A stretch of 64,000 bases of DNA from Agrypnia vestita (GCA_016648135.1 JADDOH010000317.1:248001-312000); one strand, 5' to 3'. Positions 35,087 through 47,722 are shown, counted from the stretch's first letter. The notes: a model not told the origin generated them from the sequence alone. Translations and numbers: made by a program.

Positions 35087-35474
35087 CAGGGGCGTGCAGT
35101 GAGAAGAAGCATGACTTTTATTTAAACATACCTACATATATTTTTGGAAAAAATAACGAAATTAAATATTTATCTGAATATTATATATATGAAATATAAC
35201 AATCTGAATAATATATACGTATTAATTATTATAATGTGAGACATATTATTATTCTCTAAGGCCCGGTTGTTTCAAGTTCGATCAAAGTAAGCGGTCGATC
35301 AGAGCATAGATTTTTACGAAAACGGATCGTCTGATTGGTGGAGAACGTAAAAATCTATGCTTTAAAAGAACGCTTACTTTGATCCAACTTGAAACAACCG
35401 GGCCTTATTCGGTTTCTTTTCAAAATATTTGCTAAGAAAAAAGTCACGTTTCTTGTTCTCACTGCACGCCCTTG
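35087..35474. mobile_element. hAT-type MITE with 8-bp target duplication
   Basis: CAGGGGCGTGCAGTGAGAA at the left and TTCTCACTGCACGCCCTTG at the right, with further pairing (CATGACTTTT / AAAAAAGTCACG). GTCTAATG flanks it at 35079-35086 and 35475-35482. An 8-bp duplication and CAGGGGCG tips are hAT hallmarks. A second MITE (35260-35404) sits inside. Confidence 0.85.
35260..35404. mobile_element. CCGGTTG-type MITE nested in hAT MITE
   Basis: A 145-bp palindrome: GGCCCGGTTGTTTCAAGTTC ... AGCATAGATTTTTACG ... CTGATTGGTGGAGAACG ... AAAATCTATGCTTT ... CAACTTGAAACAACCGGGCC. Flanked by TAA and TTA, an imperfect version of the family's TTA duplication. Lies wholly inside the element at 35087-35474, so it is younger. 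Confidence 0.85.
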
Positions 35475-35960
35475 GTCTAATGATACATAATATGTTCGAA
35501 GACAGTAGATTAATGTTAATGATTCAGTAGTAGTGTCTTCAAATATAAAAATCACCCATAACATCGTATAAAAGGCAACACCTGTCTGTTTTTATTAAAA
35601 CTGGAGATGCCAGAACCGATTTTGATGCAGTTTTCTCCAGCATGTTGGAAATTTCACTAGAAAGCGTTTAAGTTATATGCTTCATTACCGTGCGTCAACA
35701 GGAAGATGAGTGGTGAATACGTACATTGCGTAAGTCGGAAAAAATGCGTCACATTAAATGCCAACACTTATGGGGCCTTTAAAAATAAGTACTTCTGATC
35801 CTCCTCCAGTCTAGGACATGAATTTTAGCAATGTGAGAGTGAATAGAGCAATGGCCAATACAGAAATAGCAATATTGCTTACTTTAGAATACGGCCGATT
35901 GTGTCGATATTTTGATAATTCAGTCAGATTGCCACTGAAGTACCTCCCACATAACTCTTA

Positions 35961-36104
35961 GGCCCGGTTGTTTCAAATTCGATCAAAGTAAGCGTAGAGT
36001 TTAAACTGAAATTTTACGTTCTCCACCAATCAGACGATCCGTTTTCGTAAAAATCTATGCTTTTATCGACCGCTTACTTTGATCGAACTTGAAACAACCG
36101 GGCC
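35961..36104. mobile_element. CCGGTTG-type MITE, TTA target duplication
   Basis: 144 bp, same structure as 35260-35404, TTA at 35958-35960 and 36105-36107. The left inner arm has lost part of the AAGCATAG block (GTAGAGTTTAAACTGAAATT instead). Confidence 0.85.
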
Positions 36105-36644
36105 TTAGTAATTTTGACAAGATCACTAACTGGGATGGAGGAAAAAGTGACATCCCATATGAGATTGCATCTTTAGCCAGAAAGTCTTCCATCTTCATTA
36201 TCGGAAATATTACTTGTAATATAAATGATTTGTCTACACGCGACCAAAAGACATATGGCGACATATGCATGTTCTGGAAGGAAGGCGTTAATGAAACACT
36301 TTTGAATAATTTTCACATTCCCGCGACAGATTAATAATAATCGTAATCAATGAACAAGTCACTTAACGCAATTACTAATGTGGCATATTAAATTTACGAT
36401 GCACGACATTATAATTGAGAATAAGGTTGCATTTATAATGATGTTCACTGCAATGCATCTTTTTGACAGTAAAAACGATTAAATTAATGAATTATGCAAA
36501 ATATGGCATCTGTGTAAGTGCGAAGATGCTGATTTACATGACGTACAAAGTATATGCGAGGACGAGGATTTGTATGCCATTCCTAAATAATGAAATCCAG
36601 TAGTTCATCAATTATTTAGCTATGCTATAGTTTTAATCAAAAAA

Positions 36645-36950
36645 TAATGCTACATTAGACAATTCACTATATCCTGTATACGAGGAGTACAAAAGCAAAG
36701 ACAGCAATATCAAAAAAATTTTTAATGCAGTCATCATAATTAATAATAATTTATTTAGAATGTACTGAATTCGAGATTTTACGAGAAATATGGCATATAA
36801 ATTTATAGGAAACATGACTTTGGAAGGGATAGATGCATAAAATCTAGATTCATTATCTAAATTAGTAATCCTCGGTGACTGCATTAAATTTTTAATTATT
36901 TTTTTTGGATTTTGCTGCTTTACTTTTATATCCTTCATTTAATAAATAGC
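36645..36950. repeat. Diverged foldback repeat
   Basis: GAGGAGTACAAAAGCAAAG ... TTTTTAATGCAGTCA is mirrored by TGACTGCATTAAATTTTT ... GCTTTACTTTTATATCCTTC. A related pair of arms occurs at ~51560-52130 (TGAATGCAGTCACCGAA ... CCTTTGCTTTTATATCCCTC). Confidence 0.5.
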
Positions 36951-36959
36951 CTAACAAAA

Positions 36960-38300
36960 ATTGTACACAGAAGAAAATATGCATTATCTGTTCTGAAATT
37001 GTTAAATAATAATATGATCAGATCAATTAATTTTTTAGATACTTTAAATAAAATAAGGTCATTTATTTATTTTTATTTTTCATTTATTGGTTTTTTTACA
37101 GCCATATAGTTAATAAATCTTGAATAAAAATAATTATTGATGTACAGAGCCTTGGGCCAATTACAAGAAAACACGTATATACAAGAATATTATACCAGGA
37201 TCGATAAAAAATAAGAAAAAACAATACGTCAAATAGTGAGTTTGAGTGAGTGTGTGTATTTGTGTGTTTTTATTTGTCCGTGTGTGTATGCGTTTTTATG
37301 TGTTCGTGTGTTTGTTCACATGTGTGGGAAGAAAAATGTCATCGCGCGAGTTTATGTGTAAGGGATTTTGTAAACTGCTCAAAACTTAAATATAAATATC
37401 GATCTGCAAAGACAGTTTTTACTGTAGTTTTTTCTCCAATGATTTAAGTGGAAAAGGCATTATTAATTTAAATAAATAGTATTGATCAAATAACCGCCCC
37501 TAAGTATTAAAATTAATACATAACTAATAAAACGCGTGGTAGGCGCAATTTTTTTCTTTTTTTTTGAGAGATATAATGATTTTTTTATGAAAAAATGTTT
37601 GAATCCGCATGTAAATGTAATGAAATTAAAAAATAAATAAAATGAAAAAATGTAACATGTCTTCGTCGTGTCTGGCCAGCCACTTATCATTAATTTGTTC
37701 TTGGTAATTATTTCGACATACTACGTTTAACAGGTAGGTACATCAGTTGGGGAAAACGAACATCAAAATACATATATGAGGCAACTTCGGGATAACATAG
37801 TGAAAAGTCAAAGTTCTATAATAATAATAAAAATAATGTTGCAATGATAATAATATTTTTCAAAACTATAACGATGGAAAATGATGTATTAAAATGCAAT
37901 TTTGATCAAGTAAATATATGAACCTGGGGACAAGCGTCTAGATGGAAGTTAATTCAAATAGATTTCATAAATATATCTTGTGTGCTTTCGAACAGCCGCC
38001 ATTTTGAAACAAGCTAGCGTCAGGATAGCTAACAAACTTTACCGAAATATGTTTTTTTTTCTAATTCAAGTTTAATCAAAATTTGATTATAATGACAATC
38101 ATCGTATCAGACAGAAACAAAATTTAATACAAATTTAAACATCCTTTAATCTAATCTACCAGAGGTGTGAACTCGTTTAAACTTTTTTTAAATCAACTCT
38201 GTCGATATTAATTTGAAATATATCGTGGCATTTAGCATAACAAATTCCAATTTTAATAAGCAAACATAATACTGAACACTTGTCATAAATCTCTGAGCCT
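36960..38300. other. AT-rich stretch, no gene seen
   Basis: Includes a degenerate TG-rich run at 37240-37325 (GTGTGTGTATTTGTGTGTTT). No exon recognised. Confidence 0.4.
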
Positions 38301-38479
38301 CCCCGAGCGCAGGCGGCGAGAAGTGTTATTTTATTCAAATCTATCCACGCGTCTGTCACATGAACTACCGTATTTACTTCCTACAGATATGCTAATTATT
38401 ACAACGCTCCTTTCATGTAAGATAATCAACCGCAAATCACCAAAGTATAGAAGAAACAAATGCTGTGAATATAATTTAA

Positions 38480-38950
38480 AAGTATTCGCACGCAGGGAGC
38501 ATCATTTCTTATTCCACCTTGCTGAAAGATACCGTATATCTACAATGTCTTCCCAAATCCCGAGAAAGTTTCTTAAATATTTGACACACAGACAAAATCT
38601 AAATGATTCGCTTGATATAAGTATACGACAAGAGACTCTCCTAACCTCTCTAAAAAAAGATAACATATTACAGACCTAAACACTCTGTCAATTAGTTAGT
38701 AACAAACCAGACACCTTCTCAATACCGTCACAAATATACATAAACATCCCTATCCAATCACTGAGATCTCCAAGTCTATTTCATACTAAATTCTATTACA
38801 CTAATATAGGCTATTTCTCTCCTCTACCTAGAATGATTAATCACTTTGACGAGATATCATCCAGAAGCAACATAAATGTATTCTTCATGACGCAGGCTCG
38901 GTTCAAAAGCGAAATATTTGTAAACTCGGTTGACGGTCGCTTGAGTGTAT
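38480..38950 (+). pseudogene. Possible decayed retroelement C-terminus
   Basis: After a 118-codon frame ending at 38679, the same frame continues with LFHTKFYYTNIGYFSPLPRM and INHFDEISSRSNINVFFMTQ then ARFKSEIF. The pattern 'R/T-x-Y-xxx-FxPxxRMxNxxxE, then FKxxI' resembles the end of jockey/R1-type reverse transcriptases. Weak, read by eye; no catalytic FADD box present. Confidence 0.3.
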
Positions 38951-39289
38951 AATACTTTCATTACAGTAAATGTTATATTATTATTCCGCCGAGAACCACT
39001 ACTTATAGATGCACGACGTTGACCTTGGAATCAGCGCACTTGTTGTGTAACTTGTTAATCTGCAACACTTTCTTAATTATATTTGTTGATTTGCGACGAT
39101 CTAAATTTTGTTTCGAACGTTATTTGTATTTTTTTTAATGATAAAAGTGTGTTGTGTAATCATGCCATCTTCAAAATGTCCATAAAATATTTTTACTTTG
39201 TACTCTAATGTCACACTGAACCATCTATCAGGATCAATAATGACCTGTTGACGGTCTGTTTGTCGAAAAATAATTAATTTGCGTAGTTT

Positions 39290-39680
39290 TTATAGGTACT
39301 TGCGTCTAGCTGTTACGTACGCATGTGAGTCCTGGAATCTTCAGAAAAGAAACTTAATGTTTTTAAAAGAAGAATTCTCCGAAAAATATATATGTCCGTG
39401 AGAGATATGAGTAATAGTCATGTCAGTAGCGTATCAGAGAGTAAAATATCATGATTTAGGTATTGTAGTAAAATCGCAAAGAATTGCAAAAAAATGCCTT
39501 ATGTATTGAGGTAACCCAAATGGACAGCGACCTCCTGTCTAACCCAAAATAGGCAGTACAACTAAGTGAGGAATGAGGTGAGTTCGCTCAGCACAAAAAT
39601 GACTGGCGCCGAGTATCCCGAGTAAACTTAATATTCCAGGCGAAGGCTCTACAAGGGTCGTAAAATCATGGAATATTTTG
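39290..39680 (+). pseudogene. Decayed LINE reverse transcriptase C-terminus
   Basis: LAVTYACESWNLQKRN at the start, many stops, then NDWRRVSRVNLIFQAKALQG at the end, which is the (D)WRxxxxxAKALQGS tail of LINE ORF2 proteins. Order and strand agree; heavily mutated. Confidence 0.55.
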
Positions 39681-39943
39681 TGTTTTTCAGTTTATGTAAT
39701 ATAGCAGCAATTATTTTCGTAATTTTGGGGATAAATATGTATGGCAAATCCATTTATGATAGAGTAAAGAATGAAGGAATCAGGAAAGAATGTACCTATT
39801 GCTGATTAATGCATAATTAATATAATTAAAAAAGGGTCGAAATTATTTATATGAAAAAGTACGTATCGAAGTTATTTTCGGGCGTTACAGGGCTGACGAC
39901 CTGCCTTGAAGCCGGTTTAAGTCACTTTACACAATGTAACGAT

Positions 39944-39984
39944 CCACCCAAGATCGACCACACATCTAGTGGTCAATCTTGGGT
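39944..39984. repeat. 15-bp stem hairpin
   Basis: CCCAAGATCGACCAC and GTGGTCAATCTTGGG can pair with one mismatch around ACATCTA. No T-run follows. Possibly the core of a tiny MITE. Confidence 0.5.
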
Positions 39985-39989
39985 TTATA

Positions 39990-41440
39990 CACAGTTTTAA
40001 AATAATTTTAAGATTAGAAAAACATTTTAAAAAATTTGATACAAACCAATCAATTATAAAAAAAACTTGCTTTTATACACTTTCTTTATTTCTTTACGTT
40101 TTTTAATAGATTTTTTATTATTCCCCATGCAGTATCAAATTATTATTATTTTAAAGACGTCGTTTTTGAGTTGGAAACAAATTTTCGAACGATGCTGTTT
40201 CAGCTGTTTCTGCGACTCTTGCGTGTGAGTAATGTGATTATTAATTTTAATCGAAATAATGACCAAATCGTCGTTAACAATATATAGTCATCTACTTTAA
40301 GTAAATGTTGAAAGTTTTAGAGCTTTAGCTAGTCGGGAAGTTGGCGAAAAATCAATTACAAGATTCCACCACAACAAACAACAGATAAAAAGAGTTAAAT
40401 AAAAGCATTTTAATTTTTTTTTGTTTTTAAGGTAAAAATTTGTTATTTTTATATTATGTCATTTGTCATTCAAAAATCATAAAGTGTAGTAAACATAAAA
40501 CATTATATATTTTCAGCACTCACTGCACACATATTGTGTTACCGTGGCTTATTAGTTTATGGAGGTGTCAACTTCAATGCTGAAAATACCACGAGCCTTC
40601 AAATGATGAGCAGTAAATTAACACAATCTATTCTAAGAATATCAACGCAAACTTAATTTTAAAAGCTTCCCAAAGGTGTTAAATCTATCAATTGAAAATA
40701 CATTAGTATCTGTATTATTTTCAAATCAACAGTAATGAAAACTTGCTTATTAAATGTGTAAAGAATCAAGTCGGTATGTACACACCTATTTTTCTCGTCA
40801 ATAAAAATGTTTTTTGAAAATTTACATATTAAACAAACTATTTACTACGTCAGAGTCAGCCGATATGAAAGACCTCCATATTATAAAATTTATTACATCA
40901 TAGACTCCTCAATACCTATTCAAGACTTGTGTGTTTGCAGTCTTCTTAGTAAGTCAAGAACAAAATAACATTAGATTCACTTACGGGTCAAGTTAAAAAA
41001 CTCGTTATGAATACGTATTTTTGTAATAAAGACTTGACTAGGTATTAGCTTTTAAAGATATTTCTGGAACGCGTATCAGTAACTATGTAAAACAAAATGT
41101 TACGATAACTTTCTCCGAGTCGCCACAGGCAAAGATTTTTTATAAAGAATCATTTGTCCTTAAGTAATTGGACGTAGTTATGCAGAAAGCGTCCAACCCA
41201 CAAAATGCTAAAAATTTCTTCTTCAAACACAGCAAAATTATTAGTTATAGACGGGCTTGGATAGCTAGCTCACTACGATATATTTATGTGCTTAAAACTC
41301 TAGCAAGCTCGAAGTGCTATAATTTTATGTAAATTCAATATTTTTAACTTTGATTCGTCGTAAAAAGATACATAAGCCCTTTACTATGCCCTTCAATATT
41401 TCCTCTCGCCAGGCATCGCGAGCACACACATGTCAGGGTA
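39990..41440. other. AT-rich stretch, no gene seen
   Basis: No coding content recognised; a string GCTAGTCGGGAAGTTGGCG near 40330 belongs to the same type of interspersed repeat as 33960. Confidence 0.4.
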
Positions 41441-41464
41441 TAGCAGAGTCAGTCCACAATACTT

Positions 41465-42093
41465 CTTCTTCTTCTTCTACCCCCTTTCATATTGTGTCGG
41501 GGACCCTGCAACTCTTCCTATCTTTAGCTTCGCTCTTCACGTCAGCCCAATTTAGTTGCATCGCTTCGCAGCGGTCCTCCAAATGTTTCCGCCAGCTCTT
41601 CCTAGGACGGCCCCTTGGTCTCCTGCCTTCTGGTCTTGCCTGGGATATCCACCTTGGCAGTCTATCTGCCGGCATCCACAAGCTACGTCCCAGCCACCGT
41701 AACTGTGATTTCTCGATAAATGTCAATAAGGGTTCCACTTTGAGGCATTCTCTTATTTGCGTATTTCTGATTCTGCCCCTTCTGGTAACTGCTACTATTT
41801 CTCGTAGAAATCCCATCTCGGCGGCCTGTAGCCTTGAACAGGTTCTCTCGGTCAAGATCCAGTGCTCGTGGCCGTACACTAGGGTTGGCCTGAAAACTGA
41901 TTTGAATACTGCCAACTTTGCTGGCTGGCTGAGCTCCGCTTTTTTAAAAGTACGGGATAATACAGGGTTCGTGCTACCTGACTTGCGGCTCCATCCATTC
42001 AATTCACTTTCTTGCTTTCCATCCTGAGATGTATCGCCGAGGTATTTGAAACTGTTCACCTGTTTTAGACGTCTATTCTGGCACCTTATGTGA
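41465..42093 (-). mobile_element. 5'-truncated LINE insertion with target duplication
   Basis: Flanks CAGTCCACAATACTT (41450-41464) and CAGTCTACAATACTT (42094-42108) match at 14 of 15 bases, a target-site duplication. On the minus strand the element ends in a (GAA)n microsatellite tail next to the duplication, as in RTE- and L2-like LINEs. The body is the reverse-transcriptase C-terminus described at 41487-42112. Confidence 0.8.
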
Positions 42094-42112
42094 CAGTCTA
42101 CAATACTTTACA
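41487..42112 (-). pseudogene. LINE reverse transcriptase C-terminal domain, open frame
   Basis: About 200 codons open on the minus strand, from CHIRCQNRRLKQ into VNSFKYLGDTSQDGKQESEL, KSVFRPTLVYGHEHWILTER, FLREIVAVTRRGRIRN, SQLRWLGRSLWMPADRLPRW and GRRPRGRPRKSWRKHLEDRC to RVPDTI and stop. This is the thumb/C-terminal part of a LINE ORF2; the catalytic YxDD region lies beyond the 5' truncation. The intact frame despite truncation implies a fairly recent insertion. The first few residues may come from flanking DNA. Confidence 0.85.
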
Positions 42113-42199
42113 GGTAAATTTTTACCTACGTTTTGAATTGTCTTAATATCAATAGTTATGAAGACAAGCTTCTTCAAAGTTAACATTTTTTTCAATTTT

Positions 42200-42520
42200 T
42201 ATGACTTGATAAATCCAACGTTTACAGGAGACGTTATTAAAGTAAGTAATCATTAAAGTAACTTAAATCGTATATTAATTATATGCAGAAATTTGTAGCA
42301 GATTTTTTTTGGAAGGTTTTAGTAATTTTATTGACTTGTATTAAGGCAAACGTATTTCAACATGTAATATAAGTTACTTTAACGGTATTCAATGTTTTGT
42401 TGAAAATATGTCAAAAATGTTGCAATGAAAAATGCTAATTTTGAAATCGCTTATCTCCAAAACTATAAATATCAATAAATTATCGGAAACTATCTGTAAA
42501 GTATCGTGGTAGCTCTGTTA
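42200..42520. repeat. Diverged copy of the 5345 MITE family
   Basis: GACTTGTATTAAGGC, ATATAAGTTACTTTAA, AAATCGCTTATCTCC and a preceding mirrored GTAACTTAAATC. Same inner order as 5345-5722 and 8490-8970. Confidence 0.45.
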
Positions 42521-42989
42521 CACCCTTTATAGATACGTACAAATATATGTATGTACTTAGACAGACGACATCTCGATTGTAACGTAAAGAAACAACATTA
42601 ATATTTACTTGATTTTTCTATAATCTAGTCGAATGATTTATCTGTTTTCACACAGCGATGATTTAAATAAACATTAATTATCTTAGACAATAATATTACA
42701 TAATGCAACCGAAGACGTTTGTAATGTTTAATAATGATTAACGAGGAGTGCATACTGCACACGACTGCAACTTGTGATTGAGTTTCAAGGACAACGAAAT
42801 GATAAATCTGAATGGCTAAGAAAGCAATTTCACGGCTCGGTGCTTTTAAACTGCATTTGATTTCTAGAAAGCACCGCGTACGTTCCACGGCCGACCTTAG
42901 AATTTTCAGTGCAATATTATACCAAGGTTGTGTTTACTTTTCTTGACAGTGCAATGGAAACATAAGATCCGATATAATACAAAGATGGG

Positions 42990-43755
42990 TATAAAGCGTC
43001 TGATACACATGCTTCTTTAGTGGCACGTGAGCATGCGCAGTATCGACTTTGACAGTGGCATGTGTGTACGCACATTGCTAGAAATGAGCATGCCACCTAG
43101 TGGCATGCTCAAAAATCAACCGCCGGTTGATTTATAAGCATGCCACTGTCATTCACCATAGAGAAGGGGTATCTTTGGAGCATGTGTGAACAGACTTGCT
43201 TATTTATGAGCATGCTTATGTCATTCGCGGGCTTCGCGGCTAGTATTATCAATGCGATCTTCTCAGTCCGCGACGGATGAAACAAATATGGCGCGTTGGG
43301 GAGATGATAAAACATTACTTTTCGTGACTTATTATAAGAATCACGAATGTCTGTGGAATACTCGGTCACCGTTGTGTAAAAATAATATAGTGAGAAATAA
43401 TGTTTACGAAACTTTATTAATAGGCATGAATGATTCAAATCTTTCAATAAAAATTATATAAACTAAAATCAAAAATGTGCGGTTGGAAACTCGGGAACTT
43501 TTTTGATTTATTGGTTCACTTGAATTTTCTATTTCAGTTTGCAAAGTTTCCATTTTGAACAAGACCGTCTCTATTCTATGACAAGAGCATGCCACTAATA
43601 AGCATGTGTGTTTGATTGTTAGCTTTGGACATGCTTATTTATGAGCATGCCACTAATAAGCATGCCAGTAATGAGCAAGTGTGTACAGTTGTTAGGGCAT
43701 GCTTATTAATGGCATGCTCATTAGCATGCCAGTAAAGAAGCATGTGTATCTGTAC
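42990..43755 (+). mobile_element. Foldback transposon with AGCATGCCACT sub-repeats and a MADF exon
   Basis: Ends GATACACATGCTTCTTTA and TAAAGAAGCATGTGTATC are inverted. Each arm (~180-200 bp) is built of many copies of GAGCATGCCACT / AATAAGCATGCC in both orientations, so it can fold in several registers. TAA and TTA flank the tips. The centre carries the MADF-type frame at 43252-43461. MADF plus TTA-like target sites suggests PIF/Harbinger (inference). Confidence 0.65.
43252..43461 (+). CDS. MADF-like DNA-binding domain, 69 codons
   Basis: Starts MRSSQSATDETNMARWGDDK. Then TLLFVTYYKNHECLWNTRSP and CKNNIVRNNVYETLL show the MADF spacing: an aliphatic/aromatic helix, a xxLWN turn, then K-N-x-x-R-N-N-x-Y(W). 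A full MADF domain would need about 20 more residues, and the frame stops after LSIKII, so it is truncated or continues in another exon. Lies between the arms of a foldback element, so a transposon protein rather than a host gene. Confidence 0.5.
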   Translation: MRSSQSATDETNMARWGDDKTLLFVTYYKNHECLWNTRSPLCKNNIVRNNVYETLLIGMNDSNLSIKII

Positions 43756-43759
43756 CTTA

Positions 43760-46700
43760 ATGCAAAACTGCGCACGTGATTTCAAGATCGTGACATCTTT
43801 TATCAAACATTATAAGTTTATAACGTAAATTGTATTCAAAGAGCACATCTATTTTTGATTAAAGCTCTAGCGGATGACGCAGGGTGGCTCTTAAATTATT
43901 ATAATTTTTTCACAAAAAGCAGGGATGTTCCAAATATTCGTATTCGTTGAAATGCGTAGATGCGATTACGCGAATATTCAAAGCATAACTGACTATAAAA
44001 AATAAAATTTATAGTTTGCAAATATTAGCAGAATTATTCATTTATTCACAATGAAATTAATATCTCGAGTCAAAAACACATCAATTTTTTTTGTCAATAT
44101 TTTCATAAAAAATTATACATCAAATTTGAAAGAAAAGTTTTTTGTTCATGTTCATGCTATAATAAACAAAAACTACAACGTATATCTGCCTAATCAAGGT
44201 AACTTGCATAAAATGAAGAATCAGTCTCGTTGTTTAGTTGAAAAATATTTATTTTAAGAAATTGTTGCTTTTCAATCAAAATCTTTGCCGTATAAATTTA
44301 AAAACTAAAATTCATATTTATTTACACTCTTATTTACATATACTCGTATATATGTTTAATTAAACCGACGGATGTCACCGGTATGTACAATGTCTAATTT
44401 TTAACAGTTTTTAATAATTATCGTTTTGATTGTATTGATTATTGTACCTAGTAGCAAAATCTTCATTCAAATTTGAATAGAAAATATTCTTTACATTCTT
44501 ATTTATATATAATCGTATATGTATAATCAAACTACATTAAAAATACTTATTAATAGTATTTTCCAAACATTATAGTATTTTTTCCATGTAAAGCATATTT
44601 ATGTTTGCACAGAAAACAAATTTTATTGTAAAGCTATAATATAAAACATAGCAACATCTTAATAAAAAATTGTTTTCGCTGCAATATTATATATTAGTTG
44701 TATCGAAGATGTTCCAGATTTAATACAAAATGGATTCACTTTTCCTGACATCACCTAGCGTTTATTACTCAAAGGTATTATGATTTATTGCATAATGTAC
44801 AAATGATAGCCTTTTTATGTTGGAATGATAGATTTCCGTAATCTCAAGTGTTAAACTGAAATGGTCAATGGGAAATTGTGTCGCACTTCCTGGGTATAGA
44901 AAAATTCATTTTTCATTTTTCATTTTTCGCTGGTAACCGAATATTTTATCTTTTTTTTGTATATATCGAAATATTCATTTTTCAACTTCATTTTTCGCTG
45001 GTAACCGAATATTTTATCTTTTTTTTTGTATGTAGGTACCTATATATTGTCAGTTTTATCCAGGTGTTACTGTCTATATTTTTTTTCTATTTAATGTCTC
45101 CAAATTTTAAGTTATACGTTAACGTTATACGTTAAAAATAAAATAAAATTTCAAGTTATACGTTAACGTAACGGATTGACAATAATTTACAAAGTTGTAT
45201 TATCGTTTGATTTAAATTAATAGATTGCACATTAGAAAGCAATTTTTCAGATTCATTGTTCAGTCCGTAAATCTAAGTAAAATTCATAAGGGAGAATTAT
45301 TAAAATAAATCGAAATACGATTATAATCGTTTGATATGAGTATCTGAAAATCTACAAAATTATCTATTTCAAGTCGTTCAGACTGACTCATTTTCTCTGG
45401 AGGGAATTTATAAGAATATAGAATAAATAGATAAAATCACTTTTCCATCGAGAGAGAATTTTCGTTCCAGTGTTTTGACGATTTGTTTCATTTTTTGATA
45501 GTAACTTAGAACACCATCTTATACAAAAAGAACCGATAGTTCAATAAATAATTAAGCAAACCAAATATTTTATCCTCAATAGTTCAGGTTGCTAATATTT
45601 GTAATACCTCATCAAAACGTCAATTAGAGTTGAAATTAGCATTTAAAGTACGACATATACATTAAAATAATTGCAAACATATCAAATTTATTCGATGTAA
45701 AAACGAAAAAGTATGTTTCATTAATTAATAGAATTTTTAAATCGTTAAAAACTACATTTCGCCTTTAAATTTCTGTAGCAGAAACAATGCCATTATGCTT
45801 TGACTTAAATATCAAATATGTACATCAAAATGATGTAGTTTTCCCGGCTTTATATATCACGTCTTGGGTACGCACTATTATGATATAATAACTCAGTGTT
45901 GCCATTTGACTATCCACTATCCCGATGGACAGTCACGTCACAAAGTTATTCGGAGACGAGTTTTGTTATTGTTTTGCACAGATAATCACTTAAAAACACA
46001 GGTTTTTACCACTACACGCTGTAGTAAAATGAAACGTTCATAACTTGTTTAGACGGCGTTTAAAACTGAATGTTTTAAATGAATCGTCTACATAAGAATG
46101 GAAAATGTCAGCCCGGTCTGATAAGACTTGCGAAATCCCGCGCGCCGACTGACAAGAGTCGAGACTGACGAACAAGTTGACTATCTGTCTTTTTACCTGG
46201 CCGATAAGTATCAAGATACAATATTCCGTAGGTGTGCATGAGCGGAATATAATGTTACAACTTATTGATAAAAGGAGACGACAAGTGTGGAACGGAACTA
46301 ATCGAGAAGACGTTTTCAAACGTGACTAATAATTTTTAAGGCATAAATTATCAAGTTTGTCAGTTGTTAGGATCGTTATTTAATCGCTGTCAGCGGACTT
46401 TATTCGGTTATCCCAAAGATGGAATTATAGTCTCATAATATGCTTGATTTAAATCTTATTAAAATATCGCAAAATTGTATTTAAAAATATAATTACGAAT
46501 TAAATTTAAATAAGTTATGATTCCATGCAATGAACCATGCAAAAAATAATAACAAAATAATAACAAAAAGGTGGCTTTTCTACACCAAGAATGGGGTTCA
46601 GTTTTTTGAGAAACGTACATTATTTAGCTTAGAAACCTTGTAGAAAATGATATATGTATTTATTTTGTTGTAAAAATAATAAAATTAGTTCAGGATACAA

Positions 46701-46935
46701 ATTATTTTGTTACTGGCTAGATACGATTTATTATAATTTTTAAATATCTACATGGTGAGTCCGTTTATCTTTCTGAATTAGATAATAAAAAAACAACTAT
46801 GACTTTTGATGTTTCGAAATTGAGCAACATTTTCAAAACCTACCTTTAATAAGGTAAATACTAACTGTAACCCGTAAAAAATGGCGAAACATTAGTTCAC
46901 GTCTTTGCTAACCCCTAGTATATATTTATAATATC
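43760..46935. other. AT-rich stretch, no gene seen
   Basis: Contains a direct duplication at ~44925-45030 (CGCTGGTAACCGAATATTTT twice) and repeats of GTTATACGTTAACG at 45110-45170. A less AT-rich patch at 45860-46330 (TCACGTCACAAAG; ACTGACAAGAGTCGAGACTG) has no recognisable exon. Confidence 0.4.
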
Positions 46936-46940
46936 TTTTT

Positions 46941-47120
46941 GGTGGTCCTCGGAGAATCCATGAGGCGGCCGTAGCAACATGCGTAGAGCGGCCAATTCGA
47001 GTTTGCTGACCCGGGGTTCAAGACCTATATCCGGCCGTTTAATTTGGTTTTTTAGCCATGAATTCGAACGAAATTACGAACGCTACATGAAGTTACGGAC
47101 GGACGGAAAGACGGACAGAC
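46941..47120 (+). repeat. tRNA-derived SINE-like sequence
   Basis: The head has A-box-like TAGCAACATGCGTAGAGCGG and B-box-like GGGGTTCAAGACC at the right distance, preceded by GGTCCTCGGAGAATCCATGA, a common insect SINE/tRNA-like start. The tail ends in ACGGACGGACGGAAAGACGG. No tRNA cloverleaf is intact. Confidence 0.5.
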
Positions 47121-47722
47121 AATGAAATTATTATGTTTGATACATCAATTTATTTTGTATTTCGTTGCGAACACTAAAACGGGTATGATACCTACTTACG
47201 TCTCGAATATGTATATATCAATGATTTCCATTTCTGTCGATATATTTCAATCATACTTTTCAGCGAGAAATAAATTCGTTTGTGAATAAATAATTTATAT
47301 ATGAAAAAAATGCAAGTGCGTTTAATAAATCCTGAGTTATTATTTTAACCTTATAACTCTTTATCAATATTTGTACATGCGGACTGCTGATAAGAGTCCG
47401 GAGTGAAATAAGTTAGTATACAGTAAATAATTTTACAGGTCAGTCAGATTTCCTACTTGAGGTCGTTAACAGGCGAATGCGAATTGCAACAAAATGATGG
47501 GAATAGTTATCGAAACCTCTTCAATTAAAAATCCAATCATAAATTATTCATCTTCTTCTCGATTCTTTCACGTATATTTCTGTCGCTAATGGAAATACAC
47601 ATCGGTGTATTAACATCTTCATATAATCTATATATTAATTATTACCGTAACCAATGTCGTACGTTTCTGCATTTGGACGATGATTTTTATTTGTATACAA
47701 TAATTTTGCCGCGGTTTCCGTT

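Noticed and set aside
37240..37330. TG-rich run as a functional Z-DNA or microsatellite locus
   Set aside because: Too interrupted to be a clean microsatellite, no other signal.
41350..42027. 225-codon frame on the + strand
   Set aside because: Antisense of the LINE reverse-transcriptase fragment, which carries the recognisable motifs on the minus strand.
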